Below are positions 23,922 through 35,900 of a stretch of 64,000 bases of DNA, piece after piece. Within the stretch, counting starts at the first letter, position 1. Every line of letters starts with the position of its first letter. The notes beneath the pieces were generated by a model. The model was given only the letters and a program-made list of their open reading frames with translations, had not been told where the DNA came from and ran no database searches. Both the position numbers and the translations under genes were made by a program. This stretch comes from Girardinichthys multiradiatus (taxonomy: Eukaryota; Chordata; Actinopteri; Cyprinodontiformes; Goodeidae): contig NC_061799.1 of assembly GCF_021462225.1 (NCBI RefSeq), forward strand, positions 47,231,914 to 47,295,913. Direction: 5' to 3'.

Positions 23922-26900
23922 GAGCATTATCCTGCCATCCAGCTGGCTGACATCCAGTCCGTTAAGCCGGTGTCGCTGCCTCTCAGACACACAGTAAGAG
24001 GTCCGACACTCAGATACTCAGCAAACAGAGCAGAACCAGTTTACTGATTTCCAGGAAACCGGTTCTGTTGGAACTGGGACTCAGCTGAAACTTTTCCGGC
24101 AGGAACAGAGTTCAGCTTTTCTAGGGAATTGCAGGGTGGTCCTGATCCAGCTGAGGGATATAATCCCTGCAGCAAGTCCTGAGTCGGCCCAGAGGCCCCC
24201 TGCTGGAAGGACGGGTCCGATACACATCCCTGGGAGGACAGGATCTGTTCCAGAACCAGCAATCAGGCTCAGATGGCCGACTCCGATGTGGAGGAGCTGC
24301 GCTGTCAGTGACTCTCAGAGAATAAAAATGATTTTTAGGAGAAATGTTCTGGAATTGGCTGCATTTTCTGACTGATCCGAGTTCCACTCAAACATCTCAG
24401 GAGTTCCCAGGTACTGATCCGTCATGGACATCGCACACCAACAGAAACTTGATCCTGACCTGGACCACAAACTGGGAGAGGAGTGGGAGCAGTGGACAGA
24501 GAGGAGCACTTCCAGTAAAAACGGCTCCACCCGGTTCTGGAACACAAACTCATGTCGGTCCCTGAAAAAGCCTCCAGATGCTTGGTTGGGTTTTATTATA
24601 GTTGTTGGTTCTGTTTCGGCCCAAATATCACAGACGGCAACAAACAGACTGTCATTTTCACTTCAAGCTTTTTCCAGAGTTCTCCTGTTTATTTACATTG
24701 AAACACGGGTCAGAACATCAGAGATGAGGGATTAAAAACTGTAGCGGTCAGAACCTTCTGCTCCAGGTCTGTGTTCTGGTATCAGCTGATCCGCCAGATG
24801 TTCTGCTGCGGGTCTGGTTCTGCTGCAGGTCTGGTTCTGCTGCAGGTCTGGTTCTGCTGCGGGTCTGGTTCTGCTGCAGGTCTGGTTCTGCTGCAGGTCT
24901 GGTTCTGCTGCGGGTCTGGTTCTGCTGCAGGTCTGGTTCTGCTGCAGGTCTGGTTCTGCTGCAGGTCTGGTTCTGCTGCGGGTCTGGTTCTGCTTTTCAT
25001 CATTTTTATCTTCTGGGAACCTAAAGCCAGATGATGAGGAACCCTGAGACAGAAGACTGACCTGCAGCTGAAAGACAGAACTTCAAAATAAAAGCCTCCT
25101 GCAGAGGATCCTTGGTTTCAAAGTAAAATGGATCCTTGGACACTAATCCAAACTGGATCTCCAGATCCTAAAGGTGATGATTCCTACAGCTGGTTCCAAC
25201 AGCAACACCGACCTTCATCACTCAGATTTGCTTCCCAGGTCCAAATGTCCCTGCATGCAGTTTACAGCAGAGAAGCTGAATTAAACATCATTTAATGATC
25301 AAACAAAGCCCGGTTCTGGTCCCACCGACCATTACAGTGCTTCATACTATCAGTCTCACATCCATGCAGAGATTCACAGAGACAACACAGGGTTTAGTAT
25401 CTCACCCTGAAGCAGTTCAAGATGTAGAGAAAGGAATCCAACCAACAACCTCCAGTGTGACTCCCTGAGCTGCAGGTTGGACCAGCACCAGAACATTTAA
25501 AGCAGTTTGATCAAAGAAACCACCATTGCCTAAATGAACTCAATCAGTTTAAATCAGAGATAAAACTCTGGTTCTGTTGAGTCCAGCTTCAGAATCAGCA
25601 TGTGAACAGAACCATGGTGAAGTAATGGGCCTTACTATTAGGACTGTTACTGTCTGAAGGTCCAGTAGGAGGACACCTCCAGTTAAACCCACAGCGGTAC
25701 CTGTCTGCATCAGCAGGGCGCAGCGACGGCAGTCTGAAGCTGGTGTTCCGGTCCAGTTTGGTCTGACTCTTGGTCCTTTTGATGGAGCCTTTGAGACGTT
25801 TGCTGAAGAATCCCTGAAAGAGAAGCAGACCCAGGATCAGAGGAGCCAGCAGGTTTCATGACTGACTCTGTTTCACCACCAGGTGGCAACAGTGCAAAGG
25901 TCACAAGGTCAGAACATCCAGAACCAGGTCCAACCTGATCCTTTACCCGTAATCAGCTGTTAAAGTGCTTCTCGGTATAAAGACAGAGTTGATCAGAGCT
26001 CAGGGAGGCAGAGGAAGAGTTTCACCTGAAAACCTGCAGTTTAAACTTGATCATCTCATCCTGATTGGAACAGAACCAAGGAGATGATTGTAGACCTCCT
26101 GAACTTCAGTGGCCTTTGCTTCACAATCCTCTCATGACTGCAGTTATCCCTGCTTTTTGCGCACCTTATTCTACCAAATGTTATCCTTCCACTCAACTTT
26201 CCTTTAATATGCTTGGCCATATCCAGTTTCTTCAGCAATAATATTCTATGGTCAGTGATGTTCTTTTGGACCTCTGTCAGTTTCTCTGTGATTCTGAAGA
26301 ACATTTCTGTATTAACAATCATCTTCCATTGATCTAGTGTTATATTATTGTTTTATTGGCTTTTATTAGCTGGGAGCCAGAATCATCTGAACCAGCAGAT
26401 ATTTATCTCTCTGAGGGAAACAGATCTGTATAAAACAGTTTCAGCTTCTGCAATAAATACTGAAATAAACGTTTCAATGATAGATGCACCGTTAGTCTGA
26501 ACCTTAATGCCAGACGATGCATATTAAAGGTTACCACCAGAACTCAGACTGCAGGCCTCACCCTGAGCTGGACATCAGCGGTTAGATGAGCTAACTCTGG
26601 GAACCAGAGCTGGTAGAAACCACGCTGATGGTGGCTGGACCACCAGAGATGTTCTGCAGACAGAGACGAGGGGTTTTACTGGAGCGATCGTCAGCGTCTG
26701 ATGTTGGAGCTTTATTTAAACAGGCGAGTTCACAGAGCACAAACTTTATAATTAAACAGATTAAATTCCATATAAAACTTTCTGTGCGTTTCTGAGACAG
26801 TGAAATAATACTGTTACTATGACAACCTCCCGTTTCAACATCAGCCTGTGAAACTTTAACATAACCTGATAATAATAAATGAGATGAATTTCTACACAAT

Positions 26901-29900
26901 AATTATTAGACTAAATAAAGCTCCAGCGTCATGATTCATGATGCTCTGGGTTACTGCGCCCCCTGTGTCACACCCAGGTATTACAGCTTCCTCCTGGACG
27001 ACCGAAGGAGGAGACCCAGGAGAACCTGTAATACCTGGGTGTGTCAGGAATGTTTCATTCCTGCTCCAATCATCTTTAAACCTGCTGATCGGATCAAGAT
27101 CACAAGGATGTGACTCTTAGTGGCGCTGTGGGACGTTTGGGGACCCAACAGAAGTTGGACATGTTCAGAGCAGGTTTGTCTGCAGCTTTAAAGAAAACAT
27201 GAAGATGTGCTGCTGATCCACAGAGGTGAGTGAAAATAAATAGAAAGTCTGATGGTTCTGGACCCATTCTGCTGCAGAACAAAGAGTTCAAACATCCAGC
27301 ACCATCATACCAAGTTCTCTGCATCCACTGCAGCCTACCGCTCAGAACAAAGCTCAGTAACTTCTATACAGAACACAGACCGGACTAAAGGAGCAGGAGC
27401 CGGTTCTGGTCCATCCCTGAGCAGTTTTCTGTCTGGATGCTTCATCAAAAGGCTAAAACATGTTGGGACTGAGCTGCAGTCTGCAGCCTGAATGCTCCAT
27501 GATGACTCATCTCTCCGAGCTTCATCGCAGCCAGCGAAGAACCGGGTCACATGACTCTACTGATCAAACCCGTCAACCTTCAGCTCGTCTGTCACTTCAG
27601 AGGCTGGAGCTGAGCTGAGCTGAGCTGAGCGGAGCGGCCTCGTTTCCTGAGATATTATTACCCTGAAACACATCAGCTTCTCCCTGACAAACTGCTGCCA
27701 GGCTCATTAATGGATCAGAACCAGCACCACCCTGACTGGCTGATCACAGATGCTGACGGCTGATTAGCTTCAGCTCCTCTGCTCAGATTCACTCCGACTG
27801 GAACTAAAAATACGCCCTGAGATCCAACTGTGAAGCTCCGACCCAAACTCCGAGCCAGGAGGTACGGCTCCACTTCACCGCAACTTCAGTTCAACAGCAG
27901 CAGAACTCCAGCAGAACCGCAGGATGATGGAAACAGAACCGTTCACCGATGTGGAGACAGAGCAGCAGAGACCAGGTTAAAGTGAAGGAGACCCGGTTCT
28001 GGCCTAGCATGGACCAGATGGCCCAAAGAACAACACCCTGTTAAGGCAACCTGCACAACCTGTCAAATTCTGGAGATTTACACGCCGACCTGGATTAGGA
28101 GCAGATTAAACCCAAACAAAGTGGAAACAAGTCACATTCTGGAGAAATGTTCCACAGAGTCCAAAGACCTGACACAGACCGGTCCCAGGACCGGCATTCT
28201 AAGAATCTTAGACCAGACTTGGGCTGATCCGTCAAAACAGAGAATTAACTGAGATTAGTCCTTCAAGACTAGACTCCAGCAAGTCGTTTTTCCAGCCATG
28301 ACTTGGACCTGATAATGTGGTCTAGCTATGATCTAAAGACTAGACTTAAAACGGGTTCCTAAACCACAGGGACTAGTCAAAGACAGCTGTGAGGTAACTT
28401 GGTGTGGTCAACCTGGTCCAGATAAACACATCAGACTGGCCTCGGACTAGTTTTACAGGGACATTAAACACGTCCCATGCCAGCAAAACCGACTTGGACG
28501 ACTTAAACTAGGAAATGTCTTATTCCCAAAATAACCAATATGACCTAAACTAGTTCTGGACTTAATACCCAGACTAGTTCTTTGAAGACCAGAGACTCGA
28601 CTTGGACCGGTCCTTTAAAAATATGTAGTTCAACTTTGCATGGCCAGTAACTCCAAGTGTCTAATAAACTAAGGCAAGACTTAGACTATGCCTCCAGTGA
28701 ACAGGTCATTGGGCTGGACCGGACCTGTGAGGACCAAACCTTTAAACAACCATGATGTAACGTGGTCCAAAAACCAAATAACCAGACTGTACTTGGACTT
28801 GGTTTTGTTCAGACAGAAGGTCTGAGATGGACTAATCCCTTTGAAGACTCAAAAACCTGTTAGGACTTGTTGTTTAACACCTGTGACGTAACCTGCTCTA
28901 ATTTACTTGGTACAGATAAATACCAAACACGGGCCTAGAACTAGCTAGTTAAAGAGCTGATAACTGATCTGGTCTATTGTAGACCTTAGACTAGATCATG
29001 ACGACAAAAAAAAGATTCTATCCTAGATTAGACCTGTTCTTTGGAGACTAGAGACTTGACATAAACAAGACCTTAAAAGACACTAAACTAGAGAAGAACT
29101 AGTCCAATCCAAGACTTATGACTTGTCAGGGTTCATTCTTTTAAGAACCAAGACTCATGGTACCCCTGTAAGGACTTGAGAACTGACTTGGACTAGTCCT
29201 TCAAACACTTTAGACTAGGCCTTGTCAGAACCTTTGTGCTCTACAGACCTGAAGGAACCTTGTATTATTTTTCCAGGGTAAAAATGTTCTACAGATGTTT
29301 CTGTCTTACATAACCACTGTAGGACAGGGGTGTCCAACTCAGTCCTCAAGCCCGGTGTCCTGCAGGGTTTAGACATGTCCCTGCTTGACATGGGTCTGAA
29401 GAGGCCTTTAAATGACCCATTCATCTGGTACAGGTGTGCTGAATCAGTGCAACATCTAAGACATGCAGGACACCGGTCCTTCAGGACTGACTGTGGACGG
29501 TACTGCTGTAGGAGGACCTGAAGGACTGAGTGAAGATTCAGTGATGATCTTCTCCTACTCACCGGCACTTTGAAAGGAGAGGAGTTGGGATTGTCGACCG
29601 CGATGTTCTTCTCCGAGCTGCCTAGACCGGAAATGCTCCTCCTTCTCGGAGACCGCTCCGAAGACACTTCTGCAGAGATGGAGAGAGACAAACAGCTCGG
29701 ATTAACCAAAGCAGCGTGTTCAGCTGCCATTATCAGCAGCAGCAGCAGCATCTCTGGACAGTGGAGGACCGGTTTCATCCAGAGGTGATGGAAGACAACC
29801 AGGACTGAGGACAGAGGGACTGTTAGATGGTGATGGTTCCTGAATGTCCAGCAGGTTGAAAGCCTTCAGATCAGTCAAAGGAGCTCCGTTCTCCTGCTGG

Positions 29901-32900
29901 ACTGAAGAAGCTCTGAACCTTTTAACCTCGGAGCTCTTCTTGTGAAACCAGGATTAAAAATGACATTCAGGGCGCGGCGCTGATGGTGTAGGGGTTAAGC
30001 GCGCAACCATATATAGAGGCTACAGTCCTCGAAGCGGCTGTCCCAGGTTCGACATTTGCCGAATGTCTCCCCCTCTCTACCCCTCTTTCCTGTCTGTCTA
30101 CTGTCAAAAACAAAGGCCTCTAGTGCTGAAGAAATATCCACAAAAAAAAACCAGACCGGTTCTTTTGAAAGGTTGAATGTAAGCATCTGGGCAGCTGCTG
30201 ACAACATCTACCAGCATTATGTTTGTGTCTCTATTTAAAGGACGTTGAAGCTCGGGTTTGGTGTTTTGTAGCCAGAGGCGAGAAGCACCTTGGTCTGGGG
30301 TGGAGTTCACCTTGAAACCCGACTGATTAGAACCTTTGAGGCTGAACCTCAGATTAGGACCCTAACCCTAGCCAGAGAGGTTCAAGCTGCTGGATCATCC
30401 TTGCATTAAAACAGAAGAATCGGAGCAGATGTCCACCTGTGTGAGGACTAAACGGACCATCCAAAACCCTCCAACAGCAGAGCTGCTGCCACTATAACCT
30501 TAAAGCTCCATAAAGCCAACATCTGCAGCAACTGAGGTTAACTATCCTCAGTAACAGCTAATGTTGAACATGTCAAACTCAGCATCCCTGAGTCCATGAT
30601 GACATCATATTTTTACTCATCCTAACTTAAAAATAATCAGATTATTTCCTGGTGGATGAACCATCATGTTATCATGTCAGAGTAACTGTGGTCTCCTCTG
30701 TGGACCCGTCTAATTACTGCAGTTTTATCATGTTAATACGGCTTCATCTCTGCTGCTAACGGGTCTCACAGTGACGTCCAGTCTGTCTAAGAGATGCTCC
30801 ATGTCCACATAAATATTCATGAGGCAGGAGATTCATACAGATTCTGGGAGGACAGAGGAAAAAGAAGAACAATATGACAACCAGAATGATTTTATCTCCT
30901 CAAACTAACTCAGTTGATTTCAACAGAAACAACTGGTTAACAGCATGAAGCAGGACGCTCCACTGTTGCACAGAAACTGGTTTAAACACATTCCAAGCTC
31001 TGCAGAAACTCAGCTTGGAACAACATGGAAAATGACCAGCAACTAAATCAGAGACAAACATTCATCCATCTCCAGACACACAGGCGGACCCGGCAGAAAC
31101 GTCCGGGCAGCAGCGAGCGGAGTCAACATGATGTTTACATGCGATGGGAACATGTGGAGACCTTCTGCAGCTGGAGCACAGAGCGTCGGAGCTGCAGCGA
31201 ACGCAGCATGCAGCAGCAGCAAAGCTGGATCAAGTTCCAGCTGCAGCAGGACGCTCGCTGCATGCGCGCAGCAGGGATGCAAACTTTCATGCACACACAC
31301 AGAAAACAGCTGATGGAGGACAAAGAGACGCCAAACACGGCCACCATCGCTGCTCTTCATCCCACAGACAAAGTTCAGGCAGCATGCTGCAGGAAGTAAG
31401 ACGGCTCCGTCACATGACAGAAACATACCTCGATCGCAGCTGTTCCCCATCATCTGAGGAGAGGACACACACACACACACACACACACAGCGTCAGACGG
31501 GATTGGCCGAAGCAGCCGCTGCCTGCCAGCCAATCAGGTTAGGCTGCAAACATCAGTCTTCGTCCCCATCAACATCCTCCATCCTGCTTCTCCCTCCTCC
31601 TCCGCTCCTCCTTTCACTCAGCAGTAACTCTAACCCTCCAGGTTTTACCGCATTTATCCAATCAATCCTCCTCTTCTCTCTATCTCTCCCTGCAGTTCTA
31701 ACCTCCCTCTCCTCCTCCTCTTCCTCCTCCTGGCTGCATCGCTCCAATTGCAGGCTAATTACTAAATAAGTTTCCTCTCGGCCGCCTGATGTGGGACGCA
31801 GCTCTGGGGGCTGCAGATATTAACCCAGTGGCTCAGATTCACCGAGGATCTTCGTCTTCTTGTGAAATTTAACACCATCTCAGAGACGTTTCAGCGTCCT
31901 TCTTATAAATAACTGTAATCAAACACGTTTACCTCATTGATCTGAAACTTTCTGATGGCTTCACAGCTCTGGATGATGCTTTGATTCCTCTGCCATCAGA
32001 CCAGGAAGTGGCCCACAGAAGACATGAAGTGTATTTTACCAACAGACAAACTAATTCTCAGAGACCAGAGCAGATAAAAGCCATTGAGATGAACAGCTGA
32101 ACAGGGTCCACTTTAACTGAATCAGTCAGAATGTAACATAAAAGCAGATCCGAACAGGCTGACAGGCCGTTTGGACCGTTTTTCTCTTCCTGGAAACAAT
32201 CTTATTATCACCAAAAGATCGTCTTGTTTCTGATCCTCTTAATAACTTGACGTTCCACAGCAGAATCCTCTCTCCATCCTCCTCCTCTGGCTCCTAACGA
32301 GGTATTGATGGGGCGAGGTTCTGCCAAATCAATGGTTTTGGTGGATTCTGCACAGTCTCAGCTGACAGAGACAGGCTGACCTTCACAGACTGGGTCAGAG
32401 TCGCAGCGAGGATCTGGGACAGACTGGAGGCCAGCAGGAGCTCCATTTTCCGTCTAACCTGATTTTGGGTCGTTGCAGTCCTCGGAGTTGAACCTTTCTC
32501 TGACAGTCGGACCTCGCTTGTCTGTCCATGGCCATCGAGCTTTCCGGAAGGACCCGTGGGAAAAACGCTGCTAAAAACCCCCAGAAACAGCTCAGAGAGG
32601 ATGTTATCAGGTTACAGAGAAACTCATCCATCAGCCTGCCGGAAACGCCCGGAGAGAGAAGCACATTTTACTAGAGGAACCACTGACTGTGAGGAGGACG
32701 CTGGTTCTGAAGAGCTGCTGCTGGATTTTCTTCATGTTTTAACTCTAATCAGATCCCTGGAGGTCACACCTAACATCTGACCATTAGTTTAACATCTGAA
32801 TCCATTATTCCCACAGGCTGATGGATGGGAATGAGATTTGCTCAGGAAAACAGAATATTTTTAATAACAGGAGAAAAAAACCCAATTAAGTTCTTCAGAA

Positions 32901-35900
32901 GTCTGCTGATGACCCGTTCATTTAAGGTGAGTTCCAGCAGGAAACATCTAGAACCTGCAGGACATCACACCTCGAGGACTGGAAGTGCTCTCCTGAGTTC
33001 TTCCAAAAGCATCCAAGGAATTCTGATAAAAAGGTTCTGGAAACCAGTCAGTCAGAGAACCGACTTTGACACCAAACCAGCAGCAGGTCAGCAGGTGGAG
33101 CAAACATCATGAGAACAAAAAGGCAGAACCTGTCATGACATTCCTGTTTACTCTGGAAACAAACACCATCGGGTGGTTTTGGCTCGGGAGCGCTCAGGAA
33201 TGTGGGTCTGAAACGATCCACTTCAGTCAGCTGGTGCTGAACTACTTCTTTCAGATCAGACTAAAGCTGCTGAGATAATTCAACGTCTCTGCAGCTCAGA
33301 ATGAAAACAAAGTGAAGCTCGTTTGAGTATTTCTGGCCGACGGTGATATTCCTCGGACCGTAAACGCTCCGGATCGTTCCGCTCGGACATCTTTACAAAA
33401 ACTTTGAACCAAATAATAAAAAAACGACACATTCTTCTCTTCCTGAGAGCAGCAGAACCAATCAGAGCTTCTGTAGGTTTTAGTTACATTTAAGAGCTTC
33501 ATAAATCATATTTCACTTCATAATCTAAGCAAGAATAACTGATGAGTTCTTTAAATTACCTCACATCACTGTTTTAGGCAACTATTAAAACCTATTTTCA
33601 AGCCAAACCTTGTTAAATATTAACTCATCTAAGATTTCCCAGAAAAACACACATTTTCTTATAACTGCCTCAACGTTACAGCAGATAATCAAGTTCAAGA
33701 AACACAGTTTCAGACAATAATAAATGTAATTTAAGACCCAGCCTGGATTCAGGTTTGTCCCCATAGCAGTGTTCCAGGACTAAAGTTCACATCCTGTAGG
33801 TACAGAGACCGGATCGTCTCCAACATCAGATCTTCAGGTGGTTTCTAACTCCATCTTTCATCAGATGTGACCCATAAAACATGTCATTCCACAGGTTTGC
33901 CTCTGCAGACACACCTTCTGATCCCTTCAGCTCAATAAGTTACATCAGCTGAATTCAGCTTAAACATCTGCCTGTTAGAAACTCAGAAAGTCACATTTCA
34001 TTTCTAACACCTGCTGACCAACTCCACCTGTCTGCACCAGGAGAGACACCTGCTGACCAACTCCACCTGTCTGGACCAGGAGAACGCACCTGCTGACCAA
34101 CTCCACCTGTCTGGACCAGGGGAACGCACCTGCTGACCAACTCCACCTGTCTGGACCAGGAGAACGCACCTGCTGACCAACTCCACCTGTCTGGACCAGG
34201 GGAACGCACCTGCTGACCAACTCCACCTGTCTGGACCAGGAGAACGCACCTGCTGACCAACTCCACCTGTCTGGACCAGGGGAACGCACCTGCTGACCAA
34301 CTCCACCTGTCTGGACCAGGAGAACGCACCTGCTGACCAACTCCACCTGTCTGGACCAGGAGAACGCACCTGCTGACCAACTCCACCTGTCTGGACCAGG
34401 GGAACACAGCTTCTGTCATAACTCTCTGTGTTCAGCTTGACATTTTACCACAATGAAAGACAGAACTTTCACCTGTTTAAGCTTTGACCCTGCATGTGGG
34501 CGGAGCTGTAACTCAGCCTGGCTTGTCTGAAGCTGCAGACGGCTTGAATGTGAGAAGTGATGTCAGCAGACTGCAGGGGCAGGAATGCTGGGAATGTCAG
34601 AGACACTCCTGTTTGTTCATTCAGAATCACAGTGAAGAAACAGCTGCTTACAGAAACTATTGTGTCATTGGGTGGAGTTCAAACAACATGACTGCACCTG
34701 ATCATCTCAGTCACAAACTGCTCTCTTTGGTCCAACAGAGGTTGTTGGTGAAGCCGCGCCTTAACAGTGTAGGTGGTGGCTTAATAAACTCCTGATCTAG
34801 TCCAAGTGAGGGCCTCAATGAAGCTCCTTGAGTTTTTCTTTGTTTTCTCTAATCTATGAATCATTCAAGGAAAGTAAATTACCAAGAATAACAGTTTGAC
34901 AAAAAAGACTTAAAAAAGATAGTCTCTAAAAACCTGTTAGCTGAAAACATGAATATTTTTAGACATGTTTACTACCTAAACCCAACAACAACGTACAGTT
35001 TAATTCAGATAAATTCAATGTTTAAAACTTCTAGAGAATTACTGCAGCAGAGTATTTCTCACTGAAAATCTAAATAATAAGCCAGAGATGTTAGCCTTAG
35101 TATGCCAATGGTACCATTCAAACTGCTAATGCTAATGTTAATGTGCTAATGTCTGCATGATAGTAACCCTTCGATATTTTAAAATGAGCAAGCTAACACA
35201 TTCCTGTAGCAGTATCATCTTTATGTTTCATGCAAACTAATGTAGCCCTCTGTTAGATCTACAGTGTAATGCTAATTTTTGAGATCAACTCTGTCATCTT
35301 TAGTTTTTTTTTTTCATGCTAAGGTTAGAACTATTAGCCTTTACCATTTTCTCTGCTGATTTTGACCAATGAATATACCATAATAAATGTGTTATTCCAG
35401 GTATTTTTAAAACTCTATTGTGCTATGTCATTTTTTGGTATTTTTATGCTAATGTATGCATGCCAAATATGTTATCTTTGGTATGTTTCAAGCTAATGTT
35501 AGCATGCTAACAGAGTAATACTTGCTTTTTCCACAACACTAACGTAAAACTCTTATTGACAGTAACTTGCTAATAAAAAGCTGTGCAATATTTTATACTC
35601 ACAACAGCCCTGTTATATTTTTTTTATTCATTTCATGCTAAAAGGGTTATTTTGTTAGCTATGCTAACTGTGCTATCTTTGGAATGTTTCCTGCTAAGTT
35701 TGGCATGCTAACTTAATAACCTTAGAGTTGCATTTCTATTTTTTTATACTTTTATCACACTGGATTCATTTTGGTAATTGTTATGCTAATGTTAGCATGC
35801 TAACATAGTTATATTTTATATTATTAACACTAACTTTGGAACACCACCGCAGTATGCTAAATATTTTGCATTAAAACTTTCACGCTAATGTTACAATACC

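Larger units (their letters stand above)
20756..25700 (-). other. rasal2 intron 5
   Basis: 4.9 kb very rich in AGAACC/GGTTCT words, with the 9-bp, 75-bp, GT and 17-bp tandem repeats and a poly(A) run at 23559-23574. No exon-like frame with matching phase was seen. Confidence 0.8.
25814..29562 (-). other. rasal2 intron 4
   Basis: 3.7 kb with the 26970-27042 hairpin, the GACTAG-type array and a MITE. The stretch 26080-26330 looks like part of a dispersed repeat, but I cannot name it. Confidence 0.8.

Noticed and set aside
24782..25034. Open frames on both strands at the 17-bp array
   Set aside because: Pure repeat translation (LLQVWFC / RTRPAAEPD type), no real gene.
29215..29778. Minus-strand frame of 187 codons around exon 4
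   Set aside because: Only 29563-29669 has family similarity; the rest runs through introns and a MITE past a clear acceptor and donor.
29984..30053. tRNA gene from the A-box and B-box motifs
   Set aside because: The stem pairing of a cloverleaf is missing and a poly(A) tail follows, so it is a SINE.
33991..34419. Three overlapping minus-strand frames of 121-142 codons in the 40-bp minisatellite
   Set aside because: All three frames are open only because the repeat has no stop in any frame.
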